From NCBI GenBank assembly GCA_025463005.1, contig JAOAPR010000096.1, positions 1 to 64,000 of the forward strand: a stretch of DNA of 64,000 nt, written 5' to 3'. Source of the DNA: Bryobacterales bacterium (lineage in GTDB: Bacteria > Acidobacteriota > Terriglobia > Bryobacterales > Bryobacteraceae). The notes beneath the pieces are model-generated. The model did not search any database. It was given only the letters and a program-made list of their open reading frames with translations, and was not told the DNA's origin. Within the stretch, counting starts at the first letter, position 1; every line of letters starts with the position of its first letter. This document shows positions 26,791-36,005 of the stretch, in pieces. The translations under genes and the position numbers were made by a program.

Positions 26791-28308
26791 ATGAGTAGAG
26801 ATGCGTTTGGACGGGGGCGTGTGACCGCCGCTGTGGTTTTAGCGTCGGCGTTAGTATTGGGCGGCCTGAGCGTCGCTCGTGCGCAAAAGGGTTCGCAGGT
26901 GAACCCGGCGGCGACCTTCAAATACACCGATGGGAAAGTCGGGCCCAGCAGGACCGGGTTCGCGCCGGTGGTCAAGGCGGTGGTGCCCACCGTCGTCAGC
27001 ATTAAGTCGTCCAAGGTGGTCAAGACCGGAATGCGCCGCGGTCAAGGTCAGAGTCAACAAGGCCAGGGACAAATGGATCCGTGGTTCCGGCAGTTTTTCG
27101 GCGACCAGTTTGGCGGCCAATTTCCGAACACTCCGAATGTTCCGGACGAGCAGCGTTCTGAGGGCCTTGGTTCGGGCGTAATTGTTAGCCCGGAAGGCTA
27201 TATCCTGACGAACAATCATGTGGTCGACGGAGCCACCGATGTGCAGGTGGTGCTGTCCGACCGCCGCGAGTTTAAGGCGCGCGTGATCGGCAAGGATGAC
27301 AAGACGGATATCGCCGTAGTTAAAATCGATGCCGGGAATCTTCCGGCAGTCACCATCGGCGATTCCGACAGAGTAGAGGTCGGCGATTATGCCCTGGCCA
27401 TCGGCAATCCATTTGGCGTTGGGCAGAGCGTGACGTTCGGAATTGTGAGCGCCACCCACCGCGGGATGCGCAACGAAATCGAAGGTTACGAGGACTTCAT
27501 TCAGACCGACGCAGCCATCAATCCCGGGAACTCGGGGGGCGCGCTGGTCAACGACCGCGGCGAGCTGGTGGGTATCAACACTGCCATCATCGCGCGTGGC
27601 TCGGCCGGCAACCAGGGCATCGGTTTCGCAGTACCGGTGAACCTGGCCCGCAACATCATGGACCAGATTCTGAAGGACGGCAAAGTGACGCGCGCACGGC
27701 TGGGCATCCTTCCGCAGGATGTGACGCCGGGGATCGCCCGGCAGTTCGGAGCGAAAGACTCCCGTGGAGCGCTGGTGGGTGAAGTGGAAGCCGACAGCCC
27801 GGCACAGAAGGCCGGCCTGAAGCAGGGCGACATCATCCTGGAAGTGAACGGCAGGGAGATCACCGACGCCAATCACCTGCGCAACGCGATTTCGACCATG
27901 CAGCCGGACTCGAATGCGACTCTGAAAGTTTGGCGGGATGGCGGGCAGCAGACGATCCAGGTCAAGCTGGGTGAGCTGACTCCGCAAGAGGCTCGCAATC
28001 GGGGCGGGAACCGCCGCGGCGACAACGCCTCGACCGAGGCGCTGGACGGAGTCTCGGTCGAAAACCTGACATCGCAAGTGGCGAAGGGCCTGGGTCTCTC
28101 AGCCGGCGCCACGGGTGTGGTGGTCAGTGAAGTGAGCCCGGCCAGTGCGGCAGCCAGCGCCGGACTGAAGCAGGGCGACGTGATCACGGAGGTCAACCGG
28201 CACGCAGTGAAAAACGTCGCCGAGTTTGAAGCTGCGGTCCGGAATTCCAAAGACGGAACCCTCCTGCTTGTGAATCGCGAAGGGCACACGATCTACTTGG
28301 CCGTATAA
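26791..28308 (+). CDS. degP: HtrA/DegP-family periplasmic serine protease
   Basis: The 505-residue protein has a signal peptide (to about residue 32), a trypsin-like domain with H143 (NNHVVDG), D173 (KTDIAVV) and S248 (PGNSGGAL), and two PDZ domains (about 285-375 and 410-500). This is the DegP/DegQ/MucD layout for periplasmic quality control. A Gln/Gly/Met-rich loop (about 84-120) precedes the catalytic core as in DegP's LA loop. The ATG at 26791 is preferred to 26776 because GGAGG lies four bases before it. It ends at a strong terminator. It could clear misfolded products of the neighbouring exported-protein array, which is inference. Confidence 0.9.
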   Translation: MSRDAFGRGRVTAAVVLASALVLGGLSVARAQKGSQVNPAATFKYTDGKVGPSRTGFAPVVKAVVPTVVSIKSSKVVKTGMRRGQGQSQQGQGQMDPWFRQFFGDQFGGQFPNTPNVPDEQRSEGLGSGVIVSPEGYILTNNHVVDGATDVQVVLSDRREFKARVIGKDDKTDIAVVKIDAGNLPAVTIGDSDRVEVGDYALAIGNPFGVGQSVTFGIVSATHRGMRNEIEGYEDFIQTDAAINPGNSGGALVNDRGELVGINTAIIARGSAGNQGIGFAVPVNLARNIMDQILKDGKVTRARLGILPQDVTPGIARQFGAKDSRGALVGEVEADSPAQKAGLKQGDIILEVNGREITDANHLRNAISTMQPDSNATLKVWRDGGQQTIQVKLGELTPQEARNRGGNRRGDNASTEALDGVSVENLTSQVAKGLGLSAGATGVVVSEVSPASAAASAGLKQGDVITEVNRHAVKNVAEFEAAVRNSKDGTLLLVNREGHTIYLAV

Positions 28309-28333
28309 GAAACGAAGCACCCTTTCTTCGAGT

Positions 28334-28367
28334 GGCCGGTTCGGCATCGTCCGAACCGGCCTTTTTT
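28334..28367 (+). terminator. Rho-independent terminator after the HtrA gene
   Basis: GGCCGGTTCGG (28334-28344) pairs perfectly with CCGAACCGGCC (28351-28361) around a 6-base loop, followed at once by TTTTTT. It begins 26 bases after the stop codon. Confidence 0.95.
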
Positions 28368-28443
28368 ATTTGTATTTCGCGGCGTTACCTTAGATCCTCA
28401 AGTACGGGGATTCTTCCGCCGATAACCACAGAAGGCCCAAGCC

Positions 28444-29463
28444 ATGATCTCTTTGCGAAAGACGGCGACGGAGCTCGATCGCCTGGAAGAGCTACAGCAG
28501 ACTCTGGCGAAGTGCTACGGGCTCGCCATCAAATCTTCAGCGGAATACGCGGTGGAGCTGGACGCTCGCAGCACCGAATATTTCCGGCAGCGGCTGCAGT
28601 CGCTTGATGTGCAATGCAGCCAGGCTTCCGCACCGGAGCATTACAACGCAGTGCAAGCTTCCCTGCGCGGGGAACTCCGCAATTATCGGGATCAGGCGCG
28701 CGAACAGATGACGCGGATGCGCAAGGATCTGCAAAATGCGGCTGTCGCCATGAAAGTTTTTGCGGAAAGCGTCTCCACCAGTGGTGACGATTGCGAGCTG
28801 CAACTCCGCCGCGAAGTGGAACGGCTGGAAGCGCTGGCCGCGAGCGACGACATTGAACAGATTCGCGGGGGCATTGAATCCGCGACCGGTACGATTCTCC
28901 GCAGCTGCAGCCAGCTTCGCCGCAGTCATCAACTGGTGGTAACGCAGCTTCAGGATGAAATTCGCACTTTGCACCAGACCATGGACAATGAGCGCAGCCG
29001 GATGGACCGGGATCATGTCTCCGGTGCGTGGAGCCGGCAGAAGCTCAATGAGCGCATCGAACACATGTTGCGCCAAAACGAGCCATTCTGCGTGCTTTTC
29101 GTGAGCGCGCGCAACTTGCGGCGGCTGGAGCGGCAGCACTCGCCGACCGTGATCACGGATGCGCTACGCGCGTTGGTGCAGCAGTTCGACGGCATTCTGG
29201 GCGGGGAAGCCATGATCGGCCGCTGGAGCGAGGACGTCTTCAGCGCGATTCTGGAAATGGACCCGTCCAGCGCTATGGCGCTTTCCGCGGAAACCAACCG
29301 CAAGCTCTCGATGTCGTATCCGGTTTGGACCAGCGGCGTCGCGCAGATGTTGACTATCGAAACCTCCACGGGGATCGTCGACCGGCGCAGGGATTCGGAC
29401 GCATCGAAGTTCTATCGCAAGCTCGAGCAGATGGCCGCGGCCCTGGCCGGTCCCGCGGTCTAA
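28444..29463 (+). CDS. Coiled-coil protein with degenerate GGDEF domain
   Basis: The 339-residue protein has no membrane helix or signal peptide. Residues 1-190 are charged and helical with long coiled coils. The rest (about 192-335) follows the GGDEF fold: DRDHVSGAWSRQKLNERI stands where D.LTGL.NR normally lies, FCVLFVSARNLRRLE is the first metal-site strand, and IGRWSEDVFSAIL replaces the R-GGDEF-F core. The signature glycines and acidic residues are gone, so it cannot make cyclic di-GMP. It may be an effector or scaffold. It stands next to the flagellar locus, convergent with the glycosyltransferase gene 24 bases away. Confidence 0.65.
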   Translation: MISLRKTATELDRLEELQQTLAKCYGLAIKSSAEYAVELDARSTEYFRQRLQSLDVQCSQASAPEHYNAVQASLRGELRNYRDQAREQMTRMRKDLQNAAVAMKVFAESVSTSGDDCELQLRREVERLEALAASDDIEQIRGGIESATGTILRSCSQLRRSHQLVVTQLQDEIRTLHQTMDNERSRMDRDHVSGAWSRQKLNERIEHMLRQNEPFCVLFVSARNLRRLERQHSPTVITDALRALVQQFDGILGGEAMIGRWSEDVFSAILEMDPSSAMALSAETNRKLSMSYPVWTSGVAQMLTIETSTGIVDRRRDSDASKFYRKLEQMAAALAGPAV

Positions 29464-29487
29464 AAGGGGTCAGACGATATTTCTTGT

Positions 29488-30549
29488 TCAGGCTGCAGCC
29501 ATAGAACTGGTCAGCTCGCCGCGATACACCTGCTCCCACAGTTCCACGTTGCGCTGCATACTGCGATATGTCAGGACCCAGTCGCGCTGCTCGCGGCACA
29601 GCCGATCGCGGTCCGCATCGAGCAGCGACTCAAGCGTTTCCTTCCACGATTGGCGGCTGTTCTTCGCGGTAATGGGCACTTCCGCCGAATACGGCAAAAC
29701 GCGGGAAGCCACTGTTATCGCGCCCGAGAGAGCGTATTCGTAGTACTTGATGCAACTTTTGTTGCGATTGAACGGATCTTCCACCACCGGGGCGATTCCG
29801 ATATCCAGTGCCAGCTCACAAACCTTTTCGGGATGGTTGTCGAACCTGACCATGGGATGGAACTCGTAACGGATGCCCGCCAGCTCGGCCAGGAATCGCT
29901 TGATGGATTTGCCGAGCGGAGAATTCATGAACGGCTTACCATGCGTGGAAACCAGCTCTGCATAGAACTCTTCGAGATTGGGGCGGTCGCACAATCCCTG
30001 CAACACAAAGGTGAAGGGATGCCGCTTCTGCAGCTCACGAATGGCGGGAAGAGCAACAGCGAGATCGTGGAAATGCGTCGCGCTGCCCGTCCAGCCGATA
30101 CGCAAATCCTCGCGGCGCGGCCTGACGGTCCATTCTTCGGGATCCGCGCTGTTCGGCAACACGACCACGTTCGGATTTCGCTGCCGCAGATCTGCCGCGA
30201 GAACCGGTGTCGTGGTAGTGACCACGTCGGCATGTTCCAGCAGGAAATGATAGAGATCGAGGCGGCCCTGCAATTCGCGGTAGTGGACGTTTTCGCGCGG
30301 AACGCGATCCAGAGCGTCGTCGGTATCGAAAACCACGCGAATGGAGCGCTGCTTGCACCATTCGACGATTCTGTTCGCAGTAGGATAATGGGCACGGAAA
30401 ATCACCAAAACATCCGGAGCTTCGTAGGCCTGGAAGTTGTCCGAAAGGATCTGTACCATATGACCGCGCCGCCGCAAATACTTAGCGGGGATCGCGCCGC
30501 GCCATCTGTAGCATCCGCTTTCAGTTTCGGTGAGGAAGAAGATGTTCAT
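29488..30549 (-). CDS. Glycosyltransferase at the end of the flgB-fliJ operon
   Basis: The 353-residue protein starts at ATG 30549, overlapping the stop of fliJ by four bases. A longer open frame to 31014 only reads through fliJ in another phase. It has a GT-B look: NIFFLTETESGCYRWRGAIPAKYL at the N-terminus, LVIFRAHYPTANRIVEW, VFDTDDALDRVP, VVVLPNSADPEEW, RIGWTGSATHFHDL as start of the second Rossmann domain, and KSCIKYYEYALSGAITVAS as the donor-binding EX7E-like region. Because it is translationally coupled to flagellar export genes, flagellin glycosylation is the most likely role. Donor and acceptor are unknown. Confidence 0.75.
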   Translation of the reverse strand: MNIFFLTETESGCYRWRGAIPAKYLRRRGHMVQILSDNFQAYEAPDVLVIFRAHYPTANRIVEWCKQRSIRVVFDTDDALDRVPRENVHYRELQGRLDLYHFLLEHADVVTTTTPVLAADLRQRNPNVVVLPNSADPEEWTVRPRREDLRIGWTGSATHFHDLAVALPAIRELQKRHPFTFVLQGLCDRPNLEEFYAELVSTHGKPFMNSPLGKSIKRFLAELAGIRYEFHPMVRFDNHPEKVCELALDIGIAPVVEDPFNRNKSCIKYYEYALSGAITVASRVLPYSAEVPITAKNSRQSWKETLESLLDADRDRLCREQRDWVLTYRSMQRNVELWEQVYRGELTSSMAAA

Positions 30550-31010
30550 GCGATCTCCGCCGATTTGTTTTCCCCGTCCTCGCGGCTCCACTTGGCGAGG
30601 TACACCTCGTTGGCCGTTCCTTCCAGCTCGCGATCGTTGAGGTACACCCACTGACTCCAGCGCCGTTCCTTGAGTTTTTCGAGAACGCGATGGTCCGTCC
30701 GGGCCTTCAACAGCCGCTGGCGCTGCTCCAGAATCAGTCTTTCGCACTGTGCGAGCTGCGTCTTCACAAGTTCCTGCTGCTTTGCCAACCGCACCTGATA
30801 GAGGGCCCAAGACTGCAAGTCCGATCCGGCTGCCGTACCCGAGATGAATAACTGCGATTCGGAGCGGTTCCGAGCCGCCGCCAGTTTGTCGCGCAACTGG
30901 AGCAGGGAAGCGAGCTGCTGCTGCAAGCCCGCGAGTTTTTCTTCTTCCACGCGCAACTGTAGCGCGCGCCACTCCAACACCCGTTGGAGCGGAAACCGGA
31001 ACGTCTTCAT
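30546..31010 (-). CDS. fliJ: Flagellar export chaperone-like protein FliJ
   Basis: A 154-residue, almost wholly coiled-coil protein opening with FRFPLQRVLEWRALQLRVEEEKLAGL, the usual start of FliJ. FliJ is the central stalk-like part of the export ATPase, linking FliI to FlhA. It overlaps the 3' end of fliI by four bases, the standard order. A Trp-rich end (RRWSQWVYLNDRE) matches the family. Confidence 0.85.
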   Translation of the reverse strand: MKTFRFPLQRVLEWRALQLRVEEEKLAGLQQQLASLLQLRDKLAAARNRSESQLFISGTAAGSDLQSWALYQVRLAKQQELVKTQLAQCERLILEQRQRLLKARTDHRVLEKLKERRWSQWVYLNDRELEGTANEVYLAKWSREDGENKSAEIA

Positions 31011-32341
31011 GCAAGTTCCTTTGCCAGGGAGAACAGCCTGCTAGTAGTCTCTTCCTGAGACGTGTGCGACTCGGCGGATTGCTTGAGGAAATCGAGAAGC
31101 TGTGGCCGCACGCGAATGCTCTGATCGAGCTTGGGATTCGCTCCCTGCACGTGTGCGCCGAGCTGGATCAGATCCGCGGATTGCTGGTATACCGCCAGTG
31201 CCTCGCGAATCTTCTGCGCGGCCGCGGTTTCGTCTCTACTCGCGACTTTATTCGCCAGGCGGCTGACCGAGCTCAGGACGTCGATAGCGGGGTAATGGCC
31301 AGTCGCGGCCAAGTCGCGGGAAAGAATCAAGTGGCCGTCCAGGATGCCGCGAGCAGCGTCGCAAATGGGCTCGTTGAAATCGTCGCCTTCCACCAGGACC
31401 GTGAAAAATCCGGTAATCGAGCCGGATTCAAAGCTGCCGGCGCGCTCGAAAACCTTGGGAAGAAGCGTATACACAGAAGGCGGATAACCTTTCTGGCTGG
31501 GCGGCTCTCCAGCGGCCAACCCGATTTCACGCTGCGCCATCGCTAGCCGCGTCACCGAATCCATCACCAGCAGAACGTCCATCCCCTGGTCGCGAAAGTA
31601 TTCCGCGGCGGCCAGCGCGACGAACGCAGCGCGGATACGCAGCGGCGCGGGACGATCGGAGGTCGCAGCAACCACCACCGAACGCTGCATGCCTTCCGGG
31701 CCGAGCTCCTGATCGAGAAACGCCTTCACCTCGCGGTTGCGTTCGCCGATCAGTGCGATCACGCTAACCTGGGCCGAATTCTTTCGCGACATGGCGCCGA
31801 GCAGCGTGCTCTTGCCGACGCCGCTGCCGCCGAACAAGCCGATTCTCTGGCCTTTCCCGCACGTCAGGAGACTATCGATAGATCGGATGCCGGTGACTAG
31901 GCGTTCGGTGATATGCCGCCGCTTCAGGGGGTTCGGGGGCGGGGCATACAGCGGGTACGATTCGACCGCTTCCACTGGAGGACCTCCGTCCATGGGCTGT
32001 CCGAATCCATCCAGCACTCGTCCGAGCAGGCCCGGGCCGACCGCTAGCCGGGCGTCCTGCACGCGCGCGATTACGCGGCTCCCCAACTGCAAACCTTCCG
32101 GTTCTTCCAGGGGCATCGACAGCACGCGCCCGTTGCGAAACCCGATCACCTGCGTCCGGATGCTGTGCCCTTTCGATGTGAAGACTTCGCAGAAGTCGCC
32201 GATGGCGACGGCGGGACCTTGCGATTCGATCAGCAAGCCGACGGTGGCGGTAACTTTCCCGCACCACGGCAGCAGATCGAGCTGCTCCAGATCCTGCAGG
32301 TACGCCGCGAGGATGTCTTGATCGGGAATTTCCGTGCTCAT
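31007..32341 (-). CDS. fliI: Flagellum-specific ATP synthase FliI
   Basis: The 444-residue ATPase powers flagellar type III export. It shows the Walker A GLFGGSGVGKST (about 170-181), Walker B DVLLVMDSVTRLA and the family's QREIGLAAGEPPSQKGYPPSV motif. The ATG at 32341 (MSTEIPDQDI) lies five bases after fliH; the open frame to 32452 overlaps fliH and is not used. The N-terminal beta domain and the C-terminal helical part are complete. Confidence 0.95.
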   Translation of the reverse strand: MSTEIPDQDILAAYLQDLEQLDLLPWCGKVTATVGLLIESQGPAVAIGDFCEVFTSKGHSIRTQVIGFRNGRVLSMPLEEPEGLQLGSRVIARVQDARLAVGPGLLGRVLDGFGQPMDGGPPVEAVESYPLYAPPPNPLKRRHITERLVTGIRSIDSLLTCGKGQRIGLFGGSGVGKSTLLGAMSRKNSAQVSVIALIGERNREVKAFLDQELGPEGMQRSVVVAATSDRPAPLRIRAAFVALAAAEYFRDQGMDVLLVMDSVTRLAMAQREIGLAAGEPPSQKGYPPSVYTLLPKVFERAGSFESGSITGFFTVLVEGDDFNEPICDAARGILDGHLILSRDLAATGHYPAIDVLSSVSRLANKVASRDETAAAQKIREALAVYQQSADLIQLGAHVQGANPKLDQSIRVRPQLLDFLKQSAESHTSQEETTSRLFSLAKELA

Positions 32342-32346
32342 CGCAT

Positions 32347-32988
32347 TCACCGGCGTAACCTGTCGGCAAAACCGCGTTCGATTTCCTGTAGCTGCGCTTC
32401 GATGGAGCCGTCGAGCGTGCCATGCGCTGTCTCGAACAGAACGTCTCCGCACTGCAGGGCGGGGTCGGGAATCAACTCGACAGGCGCGGCTGAGAAACGG
32501 GCGAGTAAGGTTCGGATCACGGGCTCCTGGTCAGGATGCACGCGCACGCGGCACAATTCGCGCGATTCCAGCTTTTCCAGAGCCACACGAATGAGCCCTT
32601 CGATGGAGCCCGGGTCGAGCGTCAGTTCGCGGTGGAGCACGCGGCGTGCAATGGCGATCGCCAGTTTCAGCAGATCCGCTTCGGCGGACTTGCGCGCGCG
32701 CGGCCGGATGGAAACGAGTTCGGCTAAGGAGCGCGAAAGCCGGTCCATCACGGGCTGCAACTCTGCGGCGGCCTGATCGTGACCGATGGTACGGCCCTCG
32801 GAAAATCCGCGCTGATACGATTCTTTCTTGGCTTCATCCTGCTGCGGATCTTCCCCGGCGCCTGCGTCGACGGCCGGAGTCCGGGCAGGGCGCGGAGCAG
32901 GAGGAGCCGTGCTGGTGCTGTGCCACGCCATCGGCGTTACCTTCGAAAGCTCGGCGTCCCGAAGGATTCTAGACGATGTATTGCTCAT
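32347..32988 (-). CDS. fliH: Flagellar assembly protein FliH
   Basis: The 213-residue protein has a Pro-rich N-terminus, then KKESYQRGFSEGRTIGHDQA, a typical FliH GxxxG-bearing helix, and a C-terminal domain with LAIAIARRVLHRELTLDP and VRVHPDQ, as in FliH/YscL. FliH is the peripheral stalk that holds FliI near the export gate and C-ring. Its start overlaps fliG by 20 bases. Confidence 0.85.
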   Translation of the reverse strand: MSNTSSRILRDAELSKVTPMAWHSTSTAPPAPRPARTPAVDAGAGEDPQQDEAKKESYQRGFSEGRTIGHDQAAAELQPVMDRLSRSLAELVSIRPRARKSAEADLLKLAIAIARRVLHRELTLDPGSIEGLIRVALEKLESRELCRVRVHPDQEPVIRTLLARFSAAPVELIPDPALQCGDVLFETAHGTLDGSIEAQLQEIERGFADRLRR

Positions 32989-33991
32989 CGCCGCCTCCCT
33001 TCAGGCTGACGACGCCTTCCATCTCGAGCTGCCGGAGCAGCGCGATCATCATTTGCTGCGCGGCCTCGACTTCGCGGATCTTCACGGGACCCAGCGCTTC
33101 CATGTCTTCCATGAGCATGGAGGCGCCGCGCTGGGACATGCCCTGCAGCAGGTGCTTGCGCAGTTCGTCGCCGGTGCCCTTGAGGGCGATGGTGAGCTGG
33201 CGGCGGTCGGCGCGGCCCAGCAGTTCCTTGATGCCGTTGGCGTCGACCATCATCAGATCGTCGAACACGAACATCTTCTGGCGGATGGATTCCACCAGTG
33301 CGGAGTCGCGCTCGCCTACTTGCGCCAGGATTTCGTTGCTCATCTCACCGTCCAGCTGGTTGAAGATTTCGGCCACGGCACGCAGGCCGCCCGAGGATTC
33401 GCGCTTGACCTCGCCCAGCGTCTGCAGCTTGCGCGAAATCACGGCGGAGATCTTGTTCATCACCACGGGCGAAATTTGGTCCAGACTGGCGAGCCGGATG
33501 GTCACTTCGGCCCGCAGTTCGGCCGGCATCGAACGCAGCACGGCGGCCGATTGGCCCGCGCTCAAATGCGCCAGGACCAGCGCGATAGTCTGCGGATGCT
33601 CACTTTCGACGAAGCGGGCGAGCAACTGCGGATCGAGTCTTTGCAGGCGCTGGCCGGCATCGGAGCTGCGGCCCGCGGCTTTGGGCAATCGCTCTACATG
33701 TTTCTTGCTCCCCTCCGCGCCGAATGCGGAGGTAAGAATGCGCTTGGCGAAATCCACACCGCCGTGGCCTTGTCCGGAATGCGACGTGGCGGAGCGAAAT
33801 TCCTCCAGAACGGCTTCCGCCTGTTCGCGCGAAATAGCCGGAAGACTGGCGATGGCGGCCGTGACCGCCTGGACTTCGTCGTCGCTCAAGCGTTTGAGCA
33901 ACTCCGCGGAGACCTGATCGCCCACCGAGATCAGCAGAATCGCGGCTTTCTGAATGCCGGAGAGAATCTGAGCGTTCGCGGGAGCAGCCAT
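32969..33991 (-). CDS. fliG: Flagellar motor switch protein FliG
   Basis: At 340 residues it has the normal length and three-domain order. N-terminal IQKAAILLISVGDQVSAELLKRL binds FliF; the EHPQTIALVLAHL armadillo motif lies in the middle; the C-terminal torque domain has MFVFDDLMMVDANGIKELL and charged residues for the stator contact (for example LKGTGDELRKHLLQGMS). It forms the C-ring rotor with FliM and FliN. It starts three bases after fliF. Confidence 0.95.
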   Translation of the reverse strand: MAAPANAQILSGIQKAAILLISVGDQVSAELLKRLSDDEVQAVTAAIASLPAISREQAEAVLEEFRSATSHSGQGHGGVDFAKRILTSAFGAEGSKKHVERLPKAAGRSSDAGQRLQRLDPQLLARFVESEHPQTIALVLAHLSAGQSAAVLRSMPAELRAEVTIRLASLDQISPVVMNKISAVISRKLQTLGEVKRESSGGLRAVAEIFNQLDGEMSNEILAQVGERDSALVESIRQKMFVFDDLMMVDANGIKELLGRADRRQLTIALKGTGDELRKHLLQGMSQRGASMLMEDMEALGPVKIREVEAAQQMMIALLRQLEMEGVVSLKGGGDEQYIV

Positions 33992-33994
33992 CGT

Positions 33995-35653
33995 CTACGA
34001 TTGCTCCTCGCGGAGCCATCCACGCAACACGCCGGCGCAAATCTCTCCGTCTCTTTGCGCGGTCTCGCGAATCTGGTTGGTCAGCACTTCGATCCGAGGC
34101 GGCGCCAGCGCGGGCAGCGGAGACGTTCCCAGCGCGGAAGGCGACCAGGTATCCGCCGCGGCTACTCTCGGTGACGTGGCCGGTTCCGCGCCGCCCGGAG
34201 GCAGAGAGTCTGTCTGGCGCACCTGCGCCGGCGGGGGCGACGATTTCTTCATCATTTTGAAAATCAGGAAAAACAAACCCGCAAGAATCACCGCCGCGCC
34301 CGCAGCTCCGCCGATCAGCAATTTCGGATTCTTTTTGAGTTGCTCGATAGGCGTGAGCGACGGGGCCGGGGCGACGGGCGCTGCTCCGGGCGGCTCGAGA
34401 TTGACCGTCGATTCAAAAGGGAGGCTTTCCACGATCAACTGATCGCCGCGCTCCATATTGAATCCCACGGCGGCGGCGGCCAAATCGTGAATTACTTTCA
34501 GGCGTTCAGGCGGCGGCGCAGTCAGAACTCGTTTGGCCTGCGCGCCCGAGCCTTCGAAATGCACCTCATGGTCGATCAGTACCGAGACCGACAGCCGTTT
34601 GATGCCGCCTTGCGGAAGCACCGTGCGCTTCACCGTGCGGCTGGATTGGTAGCTGACGTTTTCTGTTTTGCGGGAAGATCCCGCGCCCACCGTAACGGGC
34701 GGCGGCGCCGGCTCCGGCAGGTTCGAAGCTGTTCCAGGGATTCCGGAGGCGGTGCGCGCCGGCGACGAAACATCTTCCGTTTTCTGCGAATTCACCATGA
34801 CGGATTGCGTGGGATCAAAGTGTTCCTCGCTTTGCTCACCGCTGGTGATATCGGTGTCGGCGGAGACCGCGGCACGGTATCTGCCTGCACCTACCAGAGG
34901 CTCGAGCGTGGCATCGAGTTTCGTAGCAAGATCGTGTTCCACGGTGCGCCGATACTCCAGCGCCGCCTCGGAAGTTCCCGATCCGGAACCGGCATCACTG
35001 CCCACACGCTTGGCGCGATTCAGAAGATTGCCGCGCATGTCCAGGACAGAAACAGCTTCCGGAGAGAGGCCTTCCACAGCGCTCGAGATCAGGTGCGTGA
35101 TCGCCGGAATCGCGGTTTCCGGCAGTTGCGATGCCCCACGAAGACGTAGCAGTACGCTGGCCTTGGCGGGCTGACGGGCTTCCTGGAACACCGATTCCTG
35201 GGGAAACGATATGTGCACCCGGGCCTGCTCGACTTCTGTGAGCGCCATAACCGAACGCTCCAGCTCGCCTTCCAGTGCGCGGCGATAATTCACATGTTCG
35301 GCGAAATCCGTCATGCCGAGATTGGTTTTGTCGAAGATCTCGAAGCCGATCCGCCCGCTCTTGGGAAGTCCGGCTGCGGCCATATCAAGACGCAGCTCGG
35401 CGACTCGTTCTTCGGGAACGGAAATTACCGTGCCGTTGGCGGAAATACGATAAGCGACCCCACTCTCCTTAAGCCGTTGCACCACCAGCGCGGCGTCTTC
35501 GGGGGCCAGCGTAGTGTATAGCGGGCGAAATCCGGCCTCGCGCTGCCATTGCGCCAGTCCGTATATTCCGCCGGCGACCAACAGGGCAGCGACGATGATG
35601 GTCACCAACTGGCGGCCTGAGAGAGATCCTACGATTCGTTTGACTTGGTCCAT
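33995..35653 (-). CDS. fliF: Flagellar MS-ring protein FliF
   Basis: The 552-residue protein builds the MS ring in the inner membrane. An N-terminal helix (about 15-32, LVTIIVAALLVAGGIYGLA) precedes the ring-building domains with FRPLYTTLAPEDAALVVQRLKE and QARVHISFPQESVF. A second helix lies at about 440-465. The C-terminal tail (RIEVLTNQIRETAQRDGEICAGVLRGWL) binds FliG. Order and length are standard. Confidence 0.95.
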   Translation of the reverse strand: MDQVKRIVGSLSGRQLVTIIVAALLVAGGIYGLAQWQREAGFRPLYTTLAPEDAALVVQRLKESGVAYRISANGTVISVPEERVAELRLDMAAAGLPKSGRIGFEIFDKTNLGMTDFAEHVNYRRALEGELERSVMALTEVEQARVHISFPQESVFQEARQPAKASVLLRLRGASQLPETAIPAITHLISSAVEGLSPEAVSVLDMRGNLLNRAKRVGSDAGSGSGTSEAALEYRRTVEHDLATKLDATLEPLVGAGRYRAAVSADTDITSGEQSEEHFDPTQSVMVNSQKTEDVSSPARTASGIPGTASNLPEPAPPPVTVGAGSSRKTENVSYQSSRTVKRTVLPQGGIKRLSVSVLIDHEVHFEGSGAQAKRVLTAPPPERLKVIHDLAAAAVGFNMERGDQLIVESLPFESTVNLEPPGAAPVAPAPSLTPIEQLKKNPKLLIGGAAGAAVILAGLFFLIFKMMKKSSPPPAQVRQTDSLPPGGAEPATSPRVAAADTWSPSALGTSPLPALAPPRIEVLTNQIRETAQRDGEICAGVLRGWLREEQS

Positions 35654-35678
35654 GGATTTGAAGAATTAAGCGCTGCCC

Positions 35679-35981
35679 TTACATCTGCATCCGCATGACT
35701 TCCTGATAAGCGGAGACAACTTTGTTGCGCACCTGCATCAGCATGTCGAATTCAAGACCAGCGCGCTGCACGGCCAGCACCGTGGAATGCAGATCTTCCC
35801 CGTCGCCAGACAGAAAATTCTGCACGCTCTGATTGGCGTCGTTGCGGGAAAGCTCCACCTGGTCGATGGCTCCCTGCAGCACGTTGCTGAATTCGCTGCT
35901 CCCGGCCGGGCGAGCCGGACCTCCGATTTCGATCGGCCCGACCGGCTGGATGTTTGACGGCAGTAGAGAGGAAATGTTCAT
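35679..35981 (-). CDS. fliE: Flagellar hook-basal body protein FliE
   Basis: A 100-residue protein with the FliE end QVRNKVVSAYQEVMRMQM and the internal SVQNFLSGDGEDLHSTVLAVQRAGLEFDMLM. FliE joins the MS ring and export gate to the proximal rod. It lies between flgC and fliF with 24- and 25-base gaps. Confidence 0.9.
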   Translation of the reverse strand: MNISSLLPSNIQPVGPIEIGGPARPAGSSEFSNVLQGAIDQVELSRNDANQSVQNFLSGDGEDLHSTVLAVQRAGLEFDMLMQVRNKVVSAYQEVMRMQM

Positions 35982-36005
35982 GGCGGTCTTTTACGTGAAA
36001 ATGTT

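Noticed and set aside
26851-28077. 408-residue open frame on the minus strand
   Set aside because: Antisense to the HtrA protease gene, which has all catalytic motifs.
29650-30654. 334-residue plus-strand open frame
   Set aside because: Antisense to the glycosyltransferase gene.
30550-31014. N-terminal 155-residue extension of the glycosyltransferase
   Set aside because: It only reads fliJ in a different frame; the conserved glycosyltransferase N-terminus begins at ATG 30549.
32828-34174. 448-residue open frame on the plus strand
   Set aside because: It lies opposite fliH, fliG and the end of fliF; His/Gln/Asp-rich composition is typical of an antisense shadow of GC-rich genes.
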